Numbered from the stretch's first letter, positions 20,207-30,642 are shown. The stretch is 64,000 nt of DNA from Acinetobacter sp. WC-141 (GCF_000313935.1 NZ_AMSS01000086.1:124001-188000), one strand, 5' to 3'. Numbers and translations are program-made. The notes: generated from the sequence alone by a model not told the origin.

Positions 20207-22501
20207 TTAAACATTTACAATTCGATTTGATTTGACCATGTCTGCTAAGCCGTGAGTTTTAAAATAGTACTCGAGCCAGCTTTTCACAATGAGTGGATTA
20301 TTCATTTTCATAACATCATCAAGTAATTTTTGTGCATCTGTCATTGGTACATGACAAATTGCTTTTCGTACTCGCAAAATGTTACTCGAACTCATCGAAA
20401 GGGTATTAAAGCCCATTGCCATGAGCAAGATTGCCGATAATGGATCACCTGCCATTTCACCACAAATACTGATTGGTTTTTTGTGTTCATGACATTCTTT
20501 AACCAAGCGTGTTAAAGCACGTAGAATAGAGGGATGGAAATGCGAGTAAACGTTTGCCACATGTGGATTATTACGGTCAACCGCGAGTAAGTATTGGGTT
20601 AAGTCGTTCGAACCAACAGAGAAGAAATCGACAAGTTCGGCAAACTCATCAATTTGTAGCAATACGCTTGGCACCTCAACCATAATCCCGATTTTCGGTT
20701 TGGTAATTTTAACTTGTTCTTCCTCTTGCACTGCAATCCAGTCACGCTCAAGTAAATAAAGTACTTCTTCGACTTCACTTACGGTTGTGACCATTGGCAA
20801 TAGAATATGCAAGTTATTTAAACCAATACTGGCTTTGAGCATTGCGCGAATTTGCGCCGAAAAGATCTCTGGATGGTCAAGCGTAAAACGGATACCACGC
20901 CATCCTAATGCCGAGTTTTCTTCTTCAATACTGAAGTAAGGCAAGTCTTTATCGGCCCCAATATCTAGAGTTCGCATCACCACAGGTTTATTGGCAAAAT
21001 GGCTTAACTGCTGACGATAGATTGCACGCTGCTCTTCTTCACCGGGGAAACGTTCCCGTAACATGAATGGAATTTCGCTTCGATATAAACCCACACCTTG
21101 TGCGCCGCGTTGTACTCCGCGCACGACATCAATCATGAGACCCGTATTCACATAAAGCTGAACAGATACACCATCTGGAGTAATTGCTTCTCTTGTCTCA
21201 TATTGCTTGAGATCTTTTGCGATCTGTTCATCTTCTTTTTGAATTTCTTTATAACGTTGGCGTAAGCGACGTGGAGGATTTACAAAAACACGGCCCTGAT
21301 AGGCATCCACGATCATTTCTGCATCATCAAGGGTATTCACAGGCAGTTCAGTTACACCAACCACTGTTGGGATACCTAATGCCCGGGCAACAATCACCAT
21401 ATGTGAGTTGGCTGCACCTTCTGAGGTTACAATTGCTGCAATATTGTCTACAGGTAGTTCTACGAGTGCCGCAGTACTAATTTCTTCGCCAATTAAAATA
21501 CTGTCTGGACTCAGCTCGCGGTGGCTAGAATCTTCTTCTTGTAAAGAAGCTAAAATACGGCGTCCTAAATCTTTAAGATCAGAAACCCGCTCACGAAGAT
21601 AGTCATCTTCCATTTGTGCAAATAGGGCAGTGTGCTTTTCAATGACACGACGTACTGCACCTTGTGCCCAGTGCCCATCACGAATGAGTTCTTTAATTTC
21701 GGCCGGTAACGCATTTTCATCTAGCATTCTTAAGAAAACACTAAATAAAGCGCGTTCTTCTGCCATTAAAGAATCATGCATTTTTTCATCTAGAGAGCGA
21801 ATCTCTGAACGAACTGATGAAATGGCTTGATCTAAAATACGGAGTTCATCGCTAATATCTTCTGCTTCGCGGTCGGGTACAGAACCCAAATCGGCAGGAG
21901 GATATAAAATAATAGCGCGACCTAAAGCAACCCCACCTGCACCTGAAGCGCCTTGAAAGGTTTTATAGGCAGGGCCATTACTTGGTTTACGAAATACATC
22001 AATATTTCCAACTGCGTGTGCGTGGGCAATAACACCAGAAAGCTGGGCACACAGCGTAACTAAAAAAGACTCGGCAGCTTCGCTAAAATCTTGAGGAAGT
22101 TTGTTTTGGACAACCAAAACACCCATAACCTTACGGCGGTACATGACAGGAACGCCAAGGAATGAGTTGTAAATTTCTTCGCCTGTTTCAGGTAAATACA
22201 AGAAACGCTCATGTTTTGGTGCATTGTCCAGGTTAACAATTTCTTCTCGTTGACCCACCAGACCCACCAAGCCTTCACCTAATTGCAGTGAAACATGACC
22301 GACAGACTCAGGATTTAAGCCTTTTGAAGCCATCAAGACATAGCGCTGATTTCGTTCATCGAGCAAATAAATAGAGCAAACATCCACTTTCATGGCCTCA
22401 GCAACCTGATTGACCATAATGTCTAACGATTCATGCAAACTGACGGACGCATTAACCTCTTGGACAATGCGCCGTAGAGTGTCGAGTTGCATGTTTGACA
22501 T
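20207..22501 (-). CDS. ptsP: Phosphoenolpyruvate-protein phosphotransferase PtsP (EI-Ntr)
   Basis: This 764-residue enzyme is the first of the nitrogen-related PTS. An N-terminal GAF domain (about 1-165), which binds glutamine in E. coli, is followed by the EI region with the phospho-accepting H367 in GAANSHMVIVARALG and the C-terminal PEP-binding barrel (MRTLDIGADKDLPY, VEVPSVLL, ICGEMAGDP). It passes phosphate from PEP to NPr and then EIIA-Ntr, linking carbon/nitrogen state with potassium and envelope control. It follows rppH by 85 bp in the same direction, a pairing conserved in many gammaproteobacteria. Confidence 0.96.
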   Translation of the reverse strand: MSNMQLDTLRRIVQEVNASVSLHESLDIMVNQVAEAMKVDVCSIYLLDERNQRYVLMASKGLNPESVGHVSLQLGEGLVGLVGQREEIVNLDNAPKHERFLYLPETGEEIYNSFLGVPVMYRRKVMGVLVVQNKLPQDFSEAAESFLVTLCAQLSGVIAHAHAVGNIDVFRKPSNGPAYKTFQGASGAGGVALGRAIILYPPADLGSVPDREAEDISDELRILDQAISSVRSEIRSLDEKMHDSLMAEERALFSVFLRMLDENALPAEIKELIRDGHWAQGAVRRVIEKHTALFAQMEDDYLRERVSDLKDLGRRILASLQEEDSSHRELSPDSILIGEEISTAALVELPVDNIAAIVTSEGAANSHMVIVARALGIPTVVGVTELPVNTLDDAEMIVDAYQGRVFVNPPRRLRQRYKEIQKEDEQIAKDLKQYETREAITPDGVSVQLYVNTGLMIDVVRGVQRGAQGVGLYRSEIPFMLRERFPGEEEQRAIYRQQLSHFANKPVVMRTLDIGADKDLPYFSIEEENSALGWRGIRFTLDHPEIFSAQIRAMLKASIGLNNLHILLPMVTTVSEVEEVLYLLERDWIAVQEEEQVKITKPKIGIMVEVPSVLLQIDEFAELVDFFSVGSNDLTQYLLAVDRNNPHVANVYSHFHPSILRALTRLVKECHEHKKPISICGEMAGDPLSAILLMAMGFNTLSMSSSNILRVRKAICHVPMTDAQKLLDDVMKMNNPLIVKSWLEYYFKTHGLADMVKSNRIVNV

Positions 22502-22586
22502 GGATGTATACTCCAGTATTTTTTTAGACTATGAATGTATTTATAACAGCACTTTTAACAAAAATCATTTGCTAGATAAATGATTT

Positions 22587-23072
22587 TTAGGGTAATTGTT
22601 GCATCGGCAACTGTGTACACAACTCCACCATGGCTTTGCGATAAACATCACGCTTGAAGTTCACCACTTGTCCAAGAGGATACCAATAGCTAACCCACTG
22701 CCACTCATCGAACTCGGGTGGGTCGGAGAGGTTTAACTGAATATTTTTTGCATGCGCAGTTAACTTCAGTAAAAACCATTTTTGTTTCTGTCCGATACAT
22801 ACGGGGTCAGAGTCTGACCGAATGTACCGATGTGGCAAACGATAACGCAGCCATCCTTTGGTTTGCGCAATAATCTGGACATGTTCGGGCAATAAGCCGA
22901 TTTCTTCTCTCAGTTCTCGAAAAAGTGCCTGTTCAGGGGTTTCTCCAAACTGAATGCCTCCTTGTGGAAACTGCCAAGCATTGTGACCAATGCGCTTTGC
23001 CCATAAAACCTGTCCATCATCGTTTGCCAAAATGATCCCGACATTCGGTCGGAAACCTTCTGAATCGATCAT
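22587..23072 (-). CDS. rppH: RNA pyrophosphohydrolase RppH
   Basis: This 161-residue Nudix hydrolase has its Nudix box from G38 to L60, with E44, R52, E53, E56 and E57 all in place. The N-terminal [21 protein letters not shown] is characteristic of RppH. It converts 5'-triphosphate or diphosphate RNA ends to monophosphates, which exposes transcripts to RNase E, encoded at 6.7-10.1 kb of this window. AGG lies about 7 nt before the ATG. Confidence 0.96.
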   Translation of the reverse strand: MIDSEGFRPNVGIILANDDGQVLWAKRIGHNAWQFPQGGIQFGETPEQALFRELREEIGLLPEHVQIIAQTKGWLRYRLPHRYIRSDSDPVCIGQKQKWFLLKLTAHAKNIQLNLSDPPEFDEWQWVSYWYPLGQVVNFKRDVYRKAMVELCTQLPMQQLP

Positions 23073-23254
23073 TTGGCTACCTAAATATTGTCTATATCGT
23101 TGACTTTAATCGCGGGGACAAACACTTTTTTATGTCCAGCTCGAAAAGATCAAAGTAAAATGTTTAAATTGCTACGATCTTAACGAATTTCTATCGACTA
23201 GCGGAGATAGATTTACATTTTTTTTCTTAAATTTCAGTTTAAACGAGAATTTTC

Positions 23255-23914
23255 ATGAAACTGGCGTTGTTTGATTTAGACCATACCTTGTTAAATACCG
23301 ATTCAGACCACTCGTGGGGTGAATTTTTAGTCAATGAAGGTTTGGTTGATCCGGTTCATCATCGTCAGATGAATGATAAATTTTATGAAGATTACAAAGC
23401 AGGACAACTTGACCCATATGCTTATAATGAATTTGTCTTTGGATTTTTAACAAAGCACGACAATAATTACTTAACTGAACTTCACCAGTTGTTCATGCAA
23501 AAAGTGATTCGTCCACAAATGCGTCCAAAAGGTTTTGATGCAATCAAAAAACATCAAGATTTAGGTCATACAATTGTCGGTATTACAGCAACAAGCGATT
23601 TTATTACTGCGCCAATTTTCCGTGAATTTGGAATTACAGAAATTTTGGCAACCAATGCTGAAGTTGCTGAGGGGAAATATACAGGTAAAGTGGCTGGTTT
23701 AGCGTGTTACCAAAAGGGCAAACTTGCACGTCTAGAGGGTTGGTTGGAAGGTCGTAGCGTATCTGAATCTTGGGCTTATTCAGATTCAATCAACGATCGT
23801 TTTTTACTTGAATATGCAACTCATGCGATTGCAGTAAATCCTGATGATCGTCTTGAAAAACTGGCTCAAGAAAATAATTGGGAGATTCAGGACTGGTCAA
23901 TTTCACAGGCATGA
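23255..23914 (+). CDS. HAD-IB family hydrolase (SerB-like phosphatase)
   Basis: The 219-residue protein has motif I FDLDHTLLNTD (D7, D9), motif II GITATSDFI, and motif IV SDSINDRFLLE. It fits the HAD-IB subfamily that includes phosphoserine phosphatase and CicA-like proteins. Many relatives act on phosphoserine, histidinol phosphate or lysophospholipid phosphate, and the sequence does not decide between them. It is divergent from rppH. Confidence 0.87.
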   Translation: MKLALFDLDHTLLNTDSDHSWGEFLVNEGLVDPVHHRQMNDKFYEDYKAGQLDPYAYNEFVFGFLTKHDNNYLTELHQLFMQKVIRPQMRPKGFDAIKKHQDLGHTIVGITATSDFITAPIFREFGITEILATNAEVAEGKYTGKVAGLACYQKGKLARLEGWLEGRSVSESWAYSDSINDRFLLEYATHAIAVNPDDRLEKLAQENNWEIQDWSISQA

Positions 23915-23974
23915 TATTCCTCAGGATTTGAATCGCTTTTGCTGCATTGAGAGTAAGGGCGATTTAACTCGGTC

Positions 23975-24247
23975 GTGATGATGGGTGAGGATATGATGGA
24001 TAATCAGAATGAGGCTGAAGAAAAGAAGACCCGAAGCGGCAATCTTCTTGAAGAATTTGTTGGGCAGCTAATTGACGGTTTCATCACGCTCCTTGGTGAA
24101 CTCTTTATTTACATTATTTTTCTATTATTTTCAGGTACTTTGATCGGCATTGTTGTTGCCGCGATTTTCTTTGGTTGGGGCATACTATTTTTACTGCTGC
24201 CTTTTGCAGTTCTAATTTATATTCTTTTTAAAAAATATAACCATTAA
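23975..24247 (+). CDS. Small membrane protein of unknown function
   Basis: The 90-residue protein has a charged N-terminus (EAEEKKTRSG) followed by two closely spaced hydrophobic segments (about 35-58 and 62-82) and a KKYNH tail. Its membrane topology recalls small phage-shock-like or envelope proteins, but I recognise no family. The start is uncertain. GGTGAGG at 23981-23987 sits 5 nt before the ATG at 23993, which would give 84 residues and is the better supported start. The preceding HAD gene ends 60 bp upstream. Confidence 0.65.
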   Translation: MMMGEDMMDNQNEAEEKKTRSGNLLEEFVGQLIDGFITLLGELFIYIIFLLFSGTLIGIVVAAIFFGWGILFLLLPFAVLIYILFKKYNH

Positions 24248-24259
24248 TAGAATTATTCC

Positions 24260-25120
24260 TTATTCCTGCATCATTTTAATTAGTTCTTGCATTGCTCTAG
24301 ATTGAGTACGTGCAGGATGCCATACCATACCTAATTGTCGATTCATTTCTACATCTAAATCAAGTTGCTGCATATCTTGATTTAGCAGAGTTTTTGGTAA
24401 AACTGACCAACCTAAACCAATCGACACCAACATGCGAATAGACTCAAGAGGGTTATTACTCATGGTGATTTTTGGTTTAAGCCCTTGTTTTTCAAACTCG
24501 GCTAATGTGATTTGAGCAGTGTAAGTTTGTGCAGCGGGTAACAAGCTTGGGTATTCAATGAGGTCTTGTAAGCTGAGATTCTTTTTTTGTGCAAGTGGAT
24601 GAAATGGGGCAGCAACAAAAACTAAAGGATCATTCCAAATGGTAATGTAGTTAAGACGCTCATCACCTGAAGGGGGAAGTGTTAAAAATGCTAACTCTAA
24701 ATCACCAGCCAGCACTTTTTCATGTGCTTGTTCTGAGTCAACAAAATGCACATCTAAAGTGACCTGTGGAAATTGCTGAACAAAGTGTTTAAGGGGGGCG
24801 GGTAGATGGTGCAAGCCAATATGATGACTGGTTCCAATTTTTAAACGACCTTGTATCTGAGTTTGTTCATGGCTGAGGGTGTGATGGATATCGCCCAGCT
24901 CATTGAGCCAGTTTTTAACTTTTGGTAATAATGAATGTGCAGCATGAGTTGCCTGCACACCTCGGCCTGCGGACTCAAATAGTTTTACACCAAAATATTC
25001 TTCTAAGCTGTGAATTCGCTTGGTAACAGCCGGCTGAGTAATAAATAATTGATCTGCAGCCACAGAGATAGACCCTGTTTCCATAACTTTTACAAAAGCT
25101 TCAAAGGCTGCAAGATTCAT
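24260..25120 (-). CDS. LysR family transcriptional regulator next to leuC
   Basis: The 286-residue protein starts MNLAAFEAFVKVMETGSISV at the ATG at 25120. An upstream in-frame start adds 16 residues that do not look like a LysR N-terminus. The helix-turn-helix is ISVAADQLFITQPAVTKRI, and a type 2 periplasmic-binding-like domain follows. In Pseudomonas a LysR gene also precedes leuC, so control of leucine synthesis or of a neighbouring function is plausible but not shown. Here a DUF2061 gene lies between it and leuC. Confidence 0.87.
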   Translation of the reverse strand: MNLAAFEAFVKVMETGSISVAADQLFITQPAVTKRIHSLEEYFGVKLFESAGRGVQATHAAHSLLPKVKNWLNELGDIHHTLSHEQTQIQGRLKIGTSHHIGLHHLPAPLKHFVQQFPQVTLDVHFVDSEQAHEKVLAGDLELAFLTLPPSGDERLNYITIWNDPLVFVAAPFHPLAQKKNLSLQDLIEYPSLLPAAQTYTAQITLAEFEKQGLKPKITMSNNPLESIRMLVSIGLGWSVLPKTLLNQDMQQLDLDVEMNRQLGMVWHPARTQSRAMQELIKMMQE

Positions 25121-25235
25121 AATACAACTCAACTTGGAATAGAAAAATCGAGAGGCTAAAGTTGCCAAGCCAAAATCGTATCATGCTTGCAGCAAAACGA
25201 GTGAGAAAGTTGTGAATTACCGCCCTAATCTTAGC

Positions 25236-25490
25236 CTAAGCCGTTGTTTCTTTTTCGGCTAAAGCTGATACGCGGCGATCTTTAGCAGCCCATACTTTTT
25301 CATGGAAGAAAAAAGCAAAAGCTTGTACGGTTGGTTCAAGCATACTTAAGGTTAAAGCCATCCATATATTACCTGTTACAAAGTATGCAACTATCATTGC
25401 TACACTAATATGCATAATGTAATAGCTGAAGGTTTTCTTTAATGTACGTTGATTATTTATAACGAATTTTTGAATATTAGCCATGTTCAT
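25236..25490 (-). CDS. DUF2061 family small membrane protein
   Basis: The 84-residue protein contains KTFSYYIMHISVAMIVAYFV and ALTLSMLEPTVQAFAFFFHE, the two-helix signature of DUF2061 proteins. Their function is unknown. The gene starts 65 bp from a near-consensus Fur box (25555-25573), which suggests that iron controls it. It would be transcribed away from leuC. Confidence 0.8.
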   Translation of the reverse strand: MNMANIQKFVINNQRTLKKTFSYYIMHISVAMIVAYFVTGNIWMALTLSMLEPTVQAFAFFFHEKVWAAKDRRVSALAEKETTA

Positions 25491-25554
25491 TCTCTTTAGC
25501 CACTTTAGATATTTTTAGTATAGAGATGAGAGTATAAGATTAAAAATTGATTAT

Positions 25555-25573
25555 GCAAATGATAATCATTAAC
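25555..25573. promoter_or_regulatory. Probable Fur box upstream of the DUF2061 gene
   Basis: GCAAATGATAATCATTAAC matches the classical 19-bp Fur consensus at 16 of 19 positions, with the core AATGATAATCATT intact. It lies 65 bp ahead of the DUF2061 start and about 150 bp ahead of leuC, overlapping the region where the DUF2061 promoter is expected. Confidence 0.7.
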
Positions 25574-25655
25574 AAAAACGATTTATTAAATTTGTGGTAC
25601 CTCAAAGGAATTATAATTTATTCCAAAAAGTTTTATAATTTATAAAAATGATAAA

Positions 25656-25684
25656 TTAGATTTATGTGAAACTCTGGCTATAAT
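25656..25684 (+). promoter_or_regulatory. Candidate leuC promoter
   Basis: A perfect -10 hexamer TATAAT (25679-25684) is preceded at 17 bp by a weak -35, TTAGAT (25656-25661). Transcription would begin near 25691, giving a short leader of about 35 nt with no room for a leucine attenuator peptide. Confidence 0.5.
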
Positions 25685-25727
25685 CGAAGAAAGATTAGAA
25701 TTACCCAGTCCAATGGAGCAAGACGAC

Positions 25728-27146
25728 ATGGCAGGCAAAACTTTATATGACAAATTGTGGGATGACCATGTTGTTTCACAGCGTGATGATGGCTCATGTT
25801 TACTTTATATTGACCGTCATTTATTGCATGAAGTGACCAGTCCACAAGCATTTGAAGGTTTGCAACTTGCGGGTCGTCAACCATGGCGTTTAAGTGCAAA
25901 TGTTGCTACACCGGACCATAACGTTCCAACGTCTAAAAAAGAACGTGATCAAGGTATCGCCGGTATTGAAGATGATACGTCTCGTATTCAAGTTCAAACC
26001 TTAGATGACAACTGTAAAGCTTTTAATATTGTTGAATTCAGCATTAATGATATCCGTCAGGGTATTGTGCATGTCGTTGGACCTGAACAGGGCTTAACTT
26101 TACCGGGCATGACAGTCGTATGTGGTGATTCACATACAGCGACTCACGGTGCTTTCGGTTGCTTGGCGCATGGTATTGGAACATCTGAAGTTGAACATGT
26201 GTTAGCAACACAATGTTTGATCCAGAAAAAATCTAAAAACATGTTAGTGCGTGTAGATGGCGTATTAGGCAAAGGCGTAACACCAAAAGATGTGGTGTTG
26301 GCCATTATTGCTAAAATTGGTACTGCTGGCGGCACAGGCTATGCAATCGAGTTTGGTGGTCAAGTTTTCCGTGATATGTCGATTGAAGGGCGTATGACGG
26401 TATGTAACATGGCGATTGAAGCGGGTGCTCGTGTTGGTATGGTTGCTGTTGATGACAAAACTGTTGAATACGTGAAAGGTCGTAGCTACGCACCAAAAGG
26501 CGAGCAATGGGAACAAGCTGTTGCTTACTGGGCCACTTTGCATTCAGATGAAGATGCTGTGTTTGATGCAGTCGTTGAATTAAATGGCGCAGAGATCGAG
26601 CCACAAGTATCTTGGGGAACTTCACCTGAGATGGTTATTCCGGTCACAGAAGCTGTACCAACTTTAGAACAGGCGAAAGATGACGTTCAACGTAATGACT
26701 GGACGCGTGCTTATCAATATATGGGCTTAAATGCAGGTCAAGCATTAGCTGATATTCAACTTGACCGTGTCTTTATTGGTTCTTGCACTAATTCTCGTAT
26801 TGAAGATATTCGTGCTGCGGCTGAGGTGGTTAAAGGCCGTAAAGTAGCCTCTAGCATTAAGCAAGCCATGATTGTTCCGGGTTCAGGTTTAGTGAAACAA
26901 CAGGCAGAAAAAGAAGGATTGGATAAAATCTTCTTGGAAGCTGGTTTTGAATGGCGTGAACCGGGTTGTTCAATGTGTTTAGCAATGAATGCAGATAAGT
27001 TACAACCGGGCGAACACTGTGCATCGACGTCTAACCGTAACTTCGAAGGTCGTCAAGGCAATGGTGGTCGCACTCATCTGGTGAGCCCGGCAATGGCGGC
27101 AGCGGCTGCAATCGCAGGTCACTTTGTTGACGTTCGTTCATTTTAA
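25728..27146 (+). CDS. leuC: 3-isopropylmalate dehydratase large subunit
   Basis: The 472-residue aconitase-family protein starts [16 protein letters not shown]. The ATG at 25728 is preferred over one 15 nt upstream, with GGAG about 10 nt before it. The [4Fe-4S] ligands are present in [12 protein letters not shown] and in [10 protein letters not shown]. With LeuD it isomerises 2-isopropylmalate to 3-isopropylmalate in leucine synthesis. leuD follows after 18 bp. Confidence 0.97.
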   Translation: MAGKTLYDKLWDDHVVSQRDDGSCLLYIDRHLLHEVTSPQAFEGLQLAGRQPWRLSANVATPDHNVPTSKKERDQGIAGIEDDTSRIQVQTLDDNCKAFNIVEFSINDIRQGIVHVVGPEQGLTLPGMTVVCGDSHTATHGAFGCLAHGIGTSEVEHVLATQCLIQKKSKNMLVRVDGVLGKGVTPKDVVLAIIAKIGTAGGTGYAIEFGGQVFRDMSIEGRMTVCNMAIEAGARVGMVAVDDKTVEYVKGRSYAPKGEQWEQAVAYWATLHSDEDAVFDAVVELNGAEIEPQVSWGTSPEMVIPVTEAVPTLEQAKDDVQRNDWTRAYQYMGLNAGQALADIQLDRVFIGSCTNSRIEDIRAAAEVVKGRKVASSIKQAMIVPGSGLVKQQAEKEGLDKIFLEAGFEWREPGCSMCLAMNADKLQPGEHCASTSNRNFEGRQGNGGRTHLVSPAMAAAAAIAGHFVDVRSF

Positions 27147-27164
27147 TTCGGTCTGGAGCAAACC

Positions 27165-27812
27165 ATGAAAGCTTATACAGTTGAACAAGGTATCGTTGCA
27201 CCATTAGATCGTGCCAATGTTGATACAGATTTAATTATCCCAAAACAGTTTTTGAAATCAATCAAACGTACTGGTTTTGGCGATAACTTATTTGATGAAC
27301 TTCGTTATTTAGATGAAGGCTATCCGGGACAAGATAATTCAGTACGTCCTAAAAATCCGGATTTCGTTTTGAACCAGCCACGTTATCAAGGCGCAAATGT
27401 TTTAATTGCTCGTACTAACTTTGGTTGTGGTTCAAGCCGTGAGCATGCGCCTTGGGCATTAAATGAATACGGTTTCCGTACTGTTATTGCACCAAGCTTT
27501 GCTGATATTTTCTTTAATAACTGTTTTAAAAATGGCATGTTACCAGTCATTTTGTCAGAAGAAATTGTTGATCAATTATTTAAAGAATGTGCGGCAAATG
27601 AAGGATATCAATTAACAATTGATTTAGCTGCTCAGGAAGTACGTACGCCAACAGGGGAAGCTTTTAAATTTGAAGTTGACCCATTTCGCAAGCATTGTTT
27701 GTTAAATGGCTTAGATGATATTGGTTTAACTCTTCAAAATGCTGATGCAATTCGTGCTTATGAAGAAAAAACTAAACAGGTTCGTCCTTGGGTATTCCAA
27801 GAGTTAAATTAA
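27165..27812 (+). CDS. leuD: 3-isopropylmalate dehydratase small subunit
   Basis: The 215-residue swivel-domain subunit shows the conserved [15 protein letters not shown] and [13 protein letters not shown] substrate-recognition motifs. It pairs with LeuC to form the active dehydratase. The genes are 18 bp apart, and GGAG lies 9 nt ahead of the ATG. Confidence 0.97.
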   Translation: MKAYTVEQGIVAPLDRANVDTDLIIPKQFLKSIKRTGFGDNLFDELRYLDEGYPGQDNSVRPKNPDFVLNQPRYQGANVLIARTNFGCGSSREHAPWALNEYGFRTVIAPSFADIFFNNCFKNGMLPVILSEEIVDQLFKECAANEGYQLTIDLAAQEVRTPTGEAFKFEVDPFRKHCLLNGLDDIGLTLQNADAIRAYEEKTKQVRPWVFQELN

Positions 27813-27924
27813 CCTTTTGGTACATTTTAAACATAGCCATGGCGTAGTGTTCAAACTCTTGCTAACATGCTAAAGCATAAAAACACCTTAAAATTATGCA
27901 CTAGATGAGGATTGGGCTTGAACA

Positions 27925-28509
27925 ATGAAGAGGAACGTTACTCATAGCTTTTTGTTGAGCCTGTGCGCAATAACACTCAGTGCTTGTCAGAGCACGTACA
28001 ATGTAGTGGATACTGTCCGTATTAAGCAGGCTGAACAAGAAAATTTGGGGCAGAATGCAGTAATATATTGTTCGGGCGCGAAGAGTTGTGAATTTGAACG
28101 ACTAAATGATATTACTGTAGTGGATGCGCAAACACGACGAATTAGTAATCAGGCAATTCATCAAGGAATTGTACGGTTGCACGGTTCAGTGCTTGGCCAG
28201 ACCAACAGTTTATATTTATCTGTGCCTGCTAAACAATATGAAGTGGTGATCCGTTTCTATCCGATTTCTCCAGATCGGGCAGAAACATTTCATGTGATTC
28301 ACCAGTTTAATGCCAACCATCGCTATACATTTAAAATGTACCGAGACAAATCTAACCGTTCGGGTAGTTTGCTCAATGTTTCTGTACCAGATCCATTATG
28401 TGTCGATTTAGATCAGGATGGGCGTGTAATTCGCCGTTTTTGTCGACCATTTGATGTAACAACAGGGCTAGGCGAGTTCCTTGAACAGAAAAAACTAACA
28501 TCGCGGTAA
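27925..28509 (+). CDS. Predicted lipoprotein inserted between leuD and leuB
   Basis: The 194-residue protein has a lipoprotein signal ([21 protein letters not shown]) with lipobox LSAC, acylated Cys at 21. The mature part is mainly beta-strand in appearance, with four further Cys (CSGAKSC, PLCVD, RFCRP) that could form disulfides. I recognise no family. It lies in the leucine cluster in the same direction, 38 bp ahead of leuB, so it is probably co-transcribed. No Asp follows the lipid Cys (it is Gln), so outer-membrane sorting is expected. Confidence 0.75.
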   Translation: MKRNVTHSFLLSLCAITLSACQSTYNVVDTVRIKQAEQENLGQNAVIYCSGAKSCEFERLNDITVVDAQTRRISNQAIHQGIVRLHGSVLGQTNSLYLSVPAKQYEVVIRFYPISPDRAETFHVIHQFNANHRYTFKMYRDKSNRSGSLLNVSVPDPLCVDLDQDGRVIRRFCRPFDVTTGLGEFLEQKKLTSR

Positions 28510-28547
28510 TCATAACGCTGCTTGTTTTTGGAAAATGGAAAAAGTTC

Positions 28548-29627
28548 ATGTCTAAACAGATTTTAATTTTAGCTGGTGATGGTATTGGTCCTGAAATTGT
28601 TGGGGCAGCAGAAAAAGTATTAAATACAGTAAATGAAAAATTTAATTTATCGTTGACTTGGGAACATGGCCTATTGGGCGGCGCTGCAATTGATGCACAC
28701 GGTGAACCATATCCAGCTGTAACGAGTGAACAAGCAAAAAAAGCAGATGCAATTTTATTAGGTGCGGTAGGCGGACCAAAATGGGACACCATTGAGCGCT
28801 CTATTCGCCCTGAACGTGGTCTTTTAAAAATTCGTAGTGAACTTAACTTGTTTGCTAACTTGCGTCCAGCCATTCTTTATCCGCAATTAGCAGATGCTTC
28901 TAGCTTAAAACCTGAAATTGTTGCTGGCTTAGATATTTTAATTGTTCGTGAATTGACTGGCGGTATCTATTTCGGTCAGCCACGTGGTATTCGTGAACTC
29001 GAAAACGGTGAAAAACAAGGCTATAACACAGACGTTTATTCTGAAAGTGAAATTAAGCGCATTGCAAAAGTGGCTTTTGAGCTTGCAGGTTTACGTGGTG
29101 GTAAAGTTTGTTCAGTCGATAAAGCCAACGTTTTAGAAGTTACAGAACTTTGGAAGCAAACAGTGACTGATTTGCAGCAAGCAAGTTATTCAAACATTCA
29201 GCTTTCACATATGTATGTCGACAATGCTGCAATGCAACTTGTACGTGCACCTAAACAGTTTGACGTGATCGTAACGGGTAACTTATTTGGCGATATCTTA
29301 TCTGATGAAGCAGCAATGCTTACAGGTTCAATCGGCATGTTGCCATCTGCATCGTTAGATGAAAATGGCAAAGGTATGTATGAGCCTTGCCATGGTTCTG
29401 CACCTGATATCGCAGGTCGAAATGTGGCCAACCCATTAGCAACAATTCTTTCTGTTGCAATGATGCTTCGTTATACCTTCCGCGAAGAAGCTGCTGCAAA
29501 AGCAATTGAAGATGCAGTAGGTCAAGTGCTTGATCAAGGCTTGCGTACAGCAGATATTATGTCTGAAGGCATGACAAAAGTTGGTACAGCCGAGATGGGT
29601 GAAGCAGTTGTAGCTGCTCTTGCTTAA
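28548..29627 (+). CDS. leuB: 3-isopropylmalate dehydrogenase
   Basis: The 359-residue enzyme starts [17 protein letters not shown] and has the substrate-binding Arg cluster ([20 protein letters not shown]), the NAD-binding [14 protein letters not shown], and the metal-binding Asp in [10 protein letters not shown]. It oxidises and decarboxylates 3-isopropylmalate with NAD+. It closes the leuC-leuD-lipoprotein-leuB run and is followed by a terminator. Confidence 0.97.
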   Translation: MSKQILILAGDGIGPEIVGAAEKVLNTVNEKFNLSLTWEHGLLGGAAIDAHGEPYPAVTSEQAKKADAILLGAVGGPKWDTIERSIRPERGLLKIRSELNLFANLRPAILYPQLADASSLKPEIVAGLDILIVRELTGGIYFGQPRGIRELENGEKQGYNTDVYSESEIKRIAKVAFELAGLRGGKVCSVDKANVLEVTELWKQTVTDLQQASYSNIQLSHMYVDNAAMQLVRAPKQFDVIVTGNLFGDILSDEAAMLTGSIGMLPSASLDENGKGMYEPCHGSAPDIAGRNVANPLATILSVAMMLRYTFREEAAAKAIEDAVGQVLDQGLRTADIMSEGMTKVGTAEMGEAVVAALA

Positions 29628-29640
29628 AAGGTTCTTATAA

Positions 29641-29669
29641 AAAAACGCAGCTCAACGCTGCGTTTTTTT
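29641..29669. terminator. Bidirectional terminator after leuB
   Basis: The stem ACGCAGC/GCTGCGT (29645-29651 and 29657-29663) with loop TCAAC is flanked by a run of A on the left and TTTTTTT on the right. Confidence 0.85.
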
Positions 29670-29680
29670 GTGCTTATGTT

Positions 29681-30088
29681 TTAACAAGCTTTGCCTTCAT
29701 ATTGAATAGACTCGGCAATATCATTCTTAAGCTGAAAAATAACTTTGCAGTTGAAATTCACATCGTAAGAATTGCCACTCAGATTACCTGACTGTATAGC
29801 GACAGAATTCCCTCTCATGTCGACATTAGTCACCATCGGAATCGGAATGTTTAATGGACGCAAAATCGTATAAATGAGTTGATTAGATGTTTTCTGTGGG
29901 GCACTAGAAACTTGAAAACCCAGACTACGTAGATTGATATCTTGCTGAATGGTTGCAGAGGATTTGCCTAGAAAGCTTTTTAAATATTCTTGTAAATCTA
30001 CCGATTGGCGTGGATGGCTAGTACAAGCGCTCATATTCATGACGATTAAACAGAGTAGGCCAATGGGTAATCGGGTATCTATATTCAT
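29681..30088 (-). CDS. Small predicted lipoprotein
   Basis: The 135-residue protein has a lipoprotein signal ending MNMSAC (lipid Cys at 22). The mature domain includes a paired Cys near the C-terminus (FNCK and the final C). I recognise no family. Its layout (short helical part, then beta-rich repeats with NVDMRGNSVAIQSGN) suggests a small periplasmic or outer-membrane-attached domain. It converges on leuB and shares its terminator. Confidence 0.7.
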   Translation of the reverse strand: MNIDTRLPIGLLCLIVMNMSACTSHPRQSVDLQEYLKSFLGKSSATIQQDINLRSLGFQVSSAPQKTSNQLIYTILRPLNIPIPMVTNVDMRGNSVAIQSGNLSGNSYDVNFNCKVIFQLKNDIAESIQYEGKAC

Positions 30089-30261
30089 TTTTATCTCAAT
30101 AAAAAATTATATTTATTATTAAAGAACAATAGGTTGTATTTACAATCTTGTAAAGTAAAAAAGGAAGTTTATGATAAATGAAAGGTGAACTTACCTTTAG
30201 ACTTATACTTACACTCAAACCGTCCTAATAATAATTTTGTAGAAAACTAAGGGAAAATACG

Positions 30262-30633
30262 ATGAGAAAAATTGCTTTTGCATTTTTATGCAGCTTTGGA
30301 ATGACTGTCGTCTATGCCGATAACTGTGATAGTGCCCGAAATACTTACGATGATATTTACTGTACAAATAAAATTTATGCGAGTGCAGATGCAGATCTGA
30401 ATAAGAATTATCAAGCATTGCGAGTAAAGTTGAATACCACGCAGAAAAATATTCTTAAGAAGTCTCAGCTTGCATGGATACGTCAACGTGATGCAGATTG
30501 TACAGATTCAAATAGAAATAGCGTAGACGTGCAATGTCGTTTACAGACAACGCAAGAAAGAAACCATTGGCTGCAAGAAAGATTGCGTGAATGCCAAACG
30601 GTGGGATGTAAAACCAGTCGCTTAAGTGAATAA
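30262..30633 (+). CDS. LprI/DUF1311 family periplasmic protein (lysozyme-inhibitor-like)
   Basis: The 123-residue protein has a Sec signal (MRKIAFAFLCSFGMTVVYA, cleavage before DN). The mature part is helical and Cys-rich, with DLNKNYQALRVKL and AWIRQRDADC, the hallmark of the DUF1311/LprI family. Some family members inhibit lysozyme. Six Cys after the signal would form disulfides in the periplasm. It lies alone between two other short genes. Confidence 0.82.
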   Translation: MRKIAFAFLCSFGMTVVYADNCDSARNTYDDIYCTNKIYASADADLNKNYQALRVKLNTTQKNILKKSQLAWIRQRDADCTDSNRNSVDVQCRLQTTQERNHWLQERLRECQTVGCKTSRLSE

Positions 30634-30642
30634 ACAACGCAA

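Noticed and set aside
25574..25727. Leucine attenuator leader before leuC
   Set aside because: No peptide frame with a run of Leu codons and no terminator/antiterminator pair is seen in the short leader.
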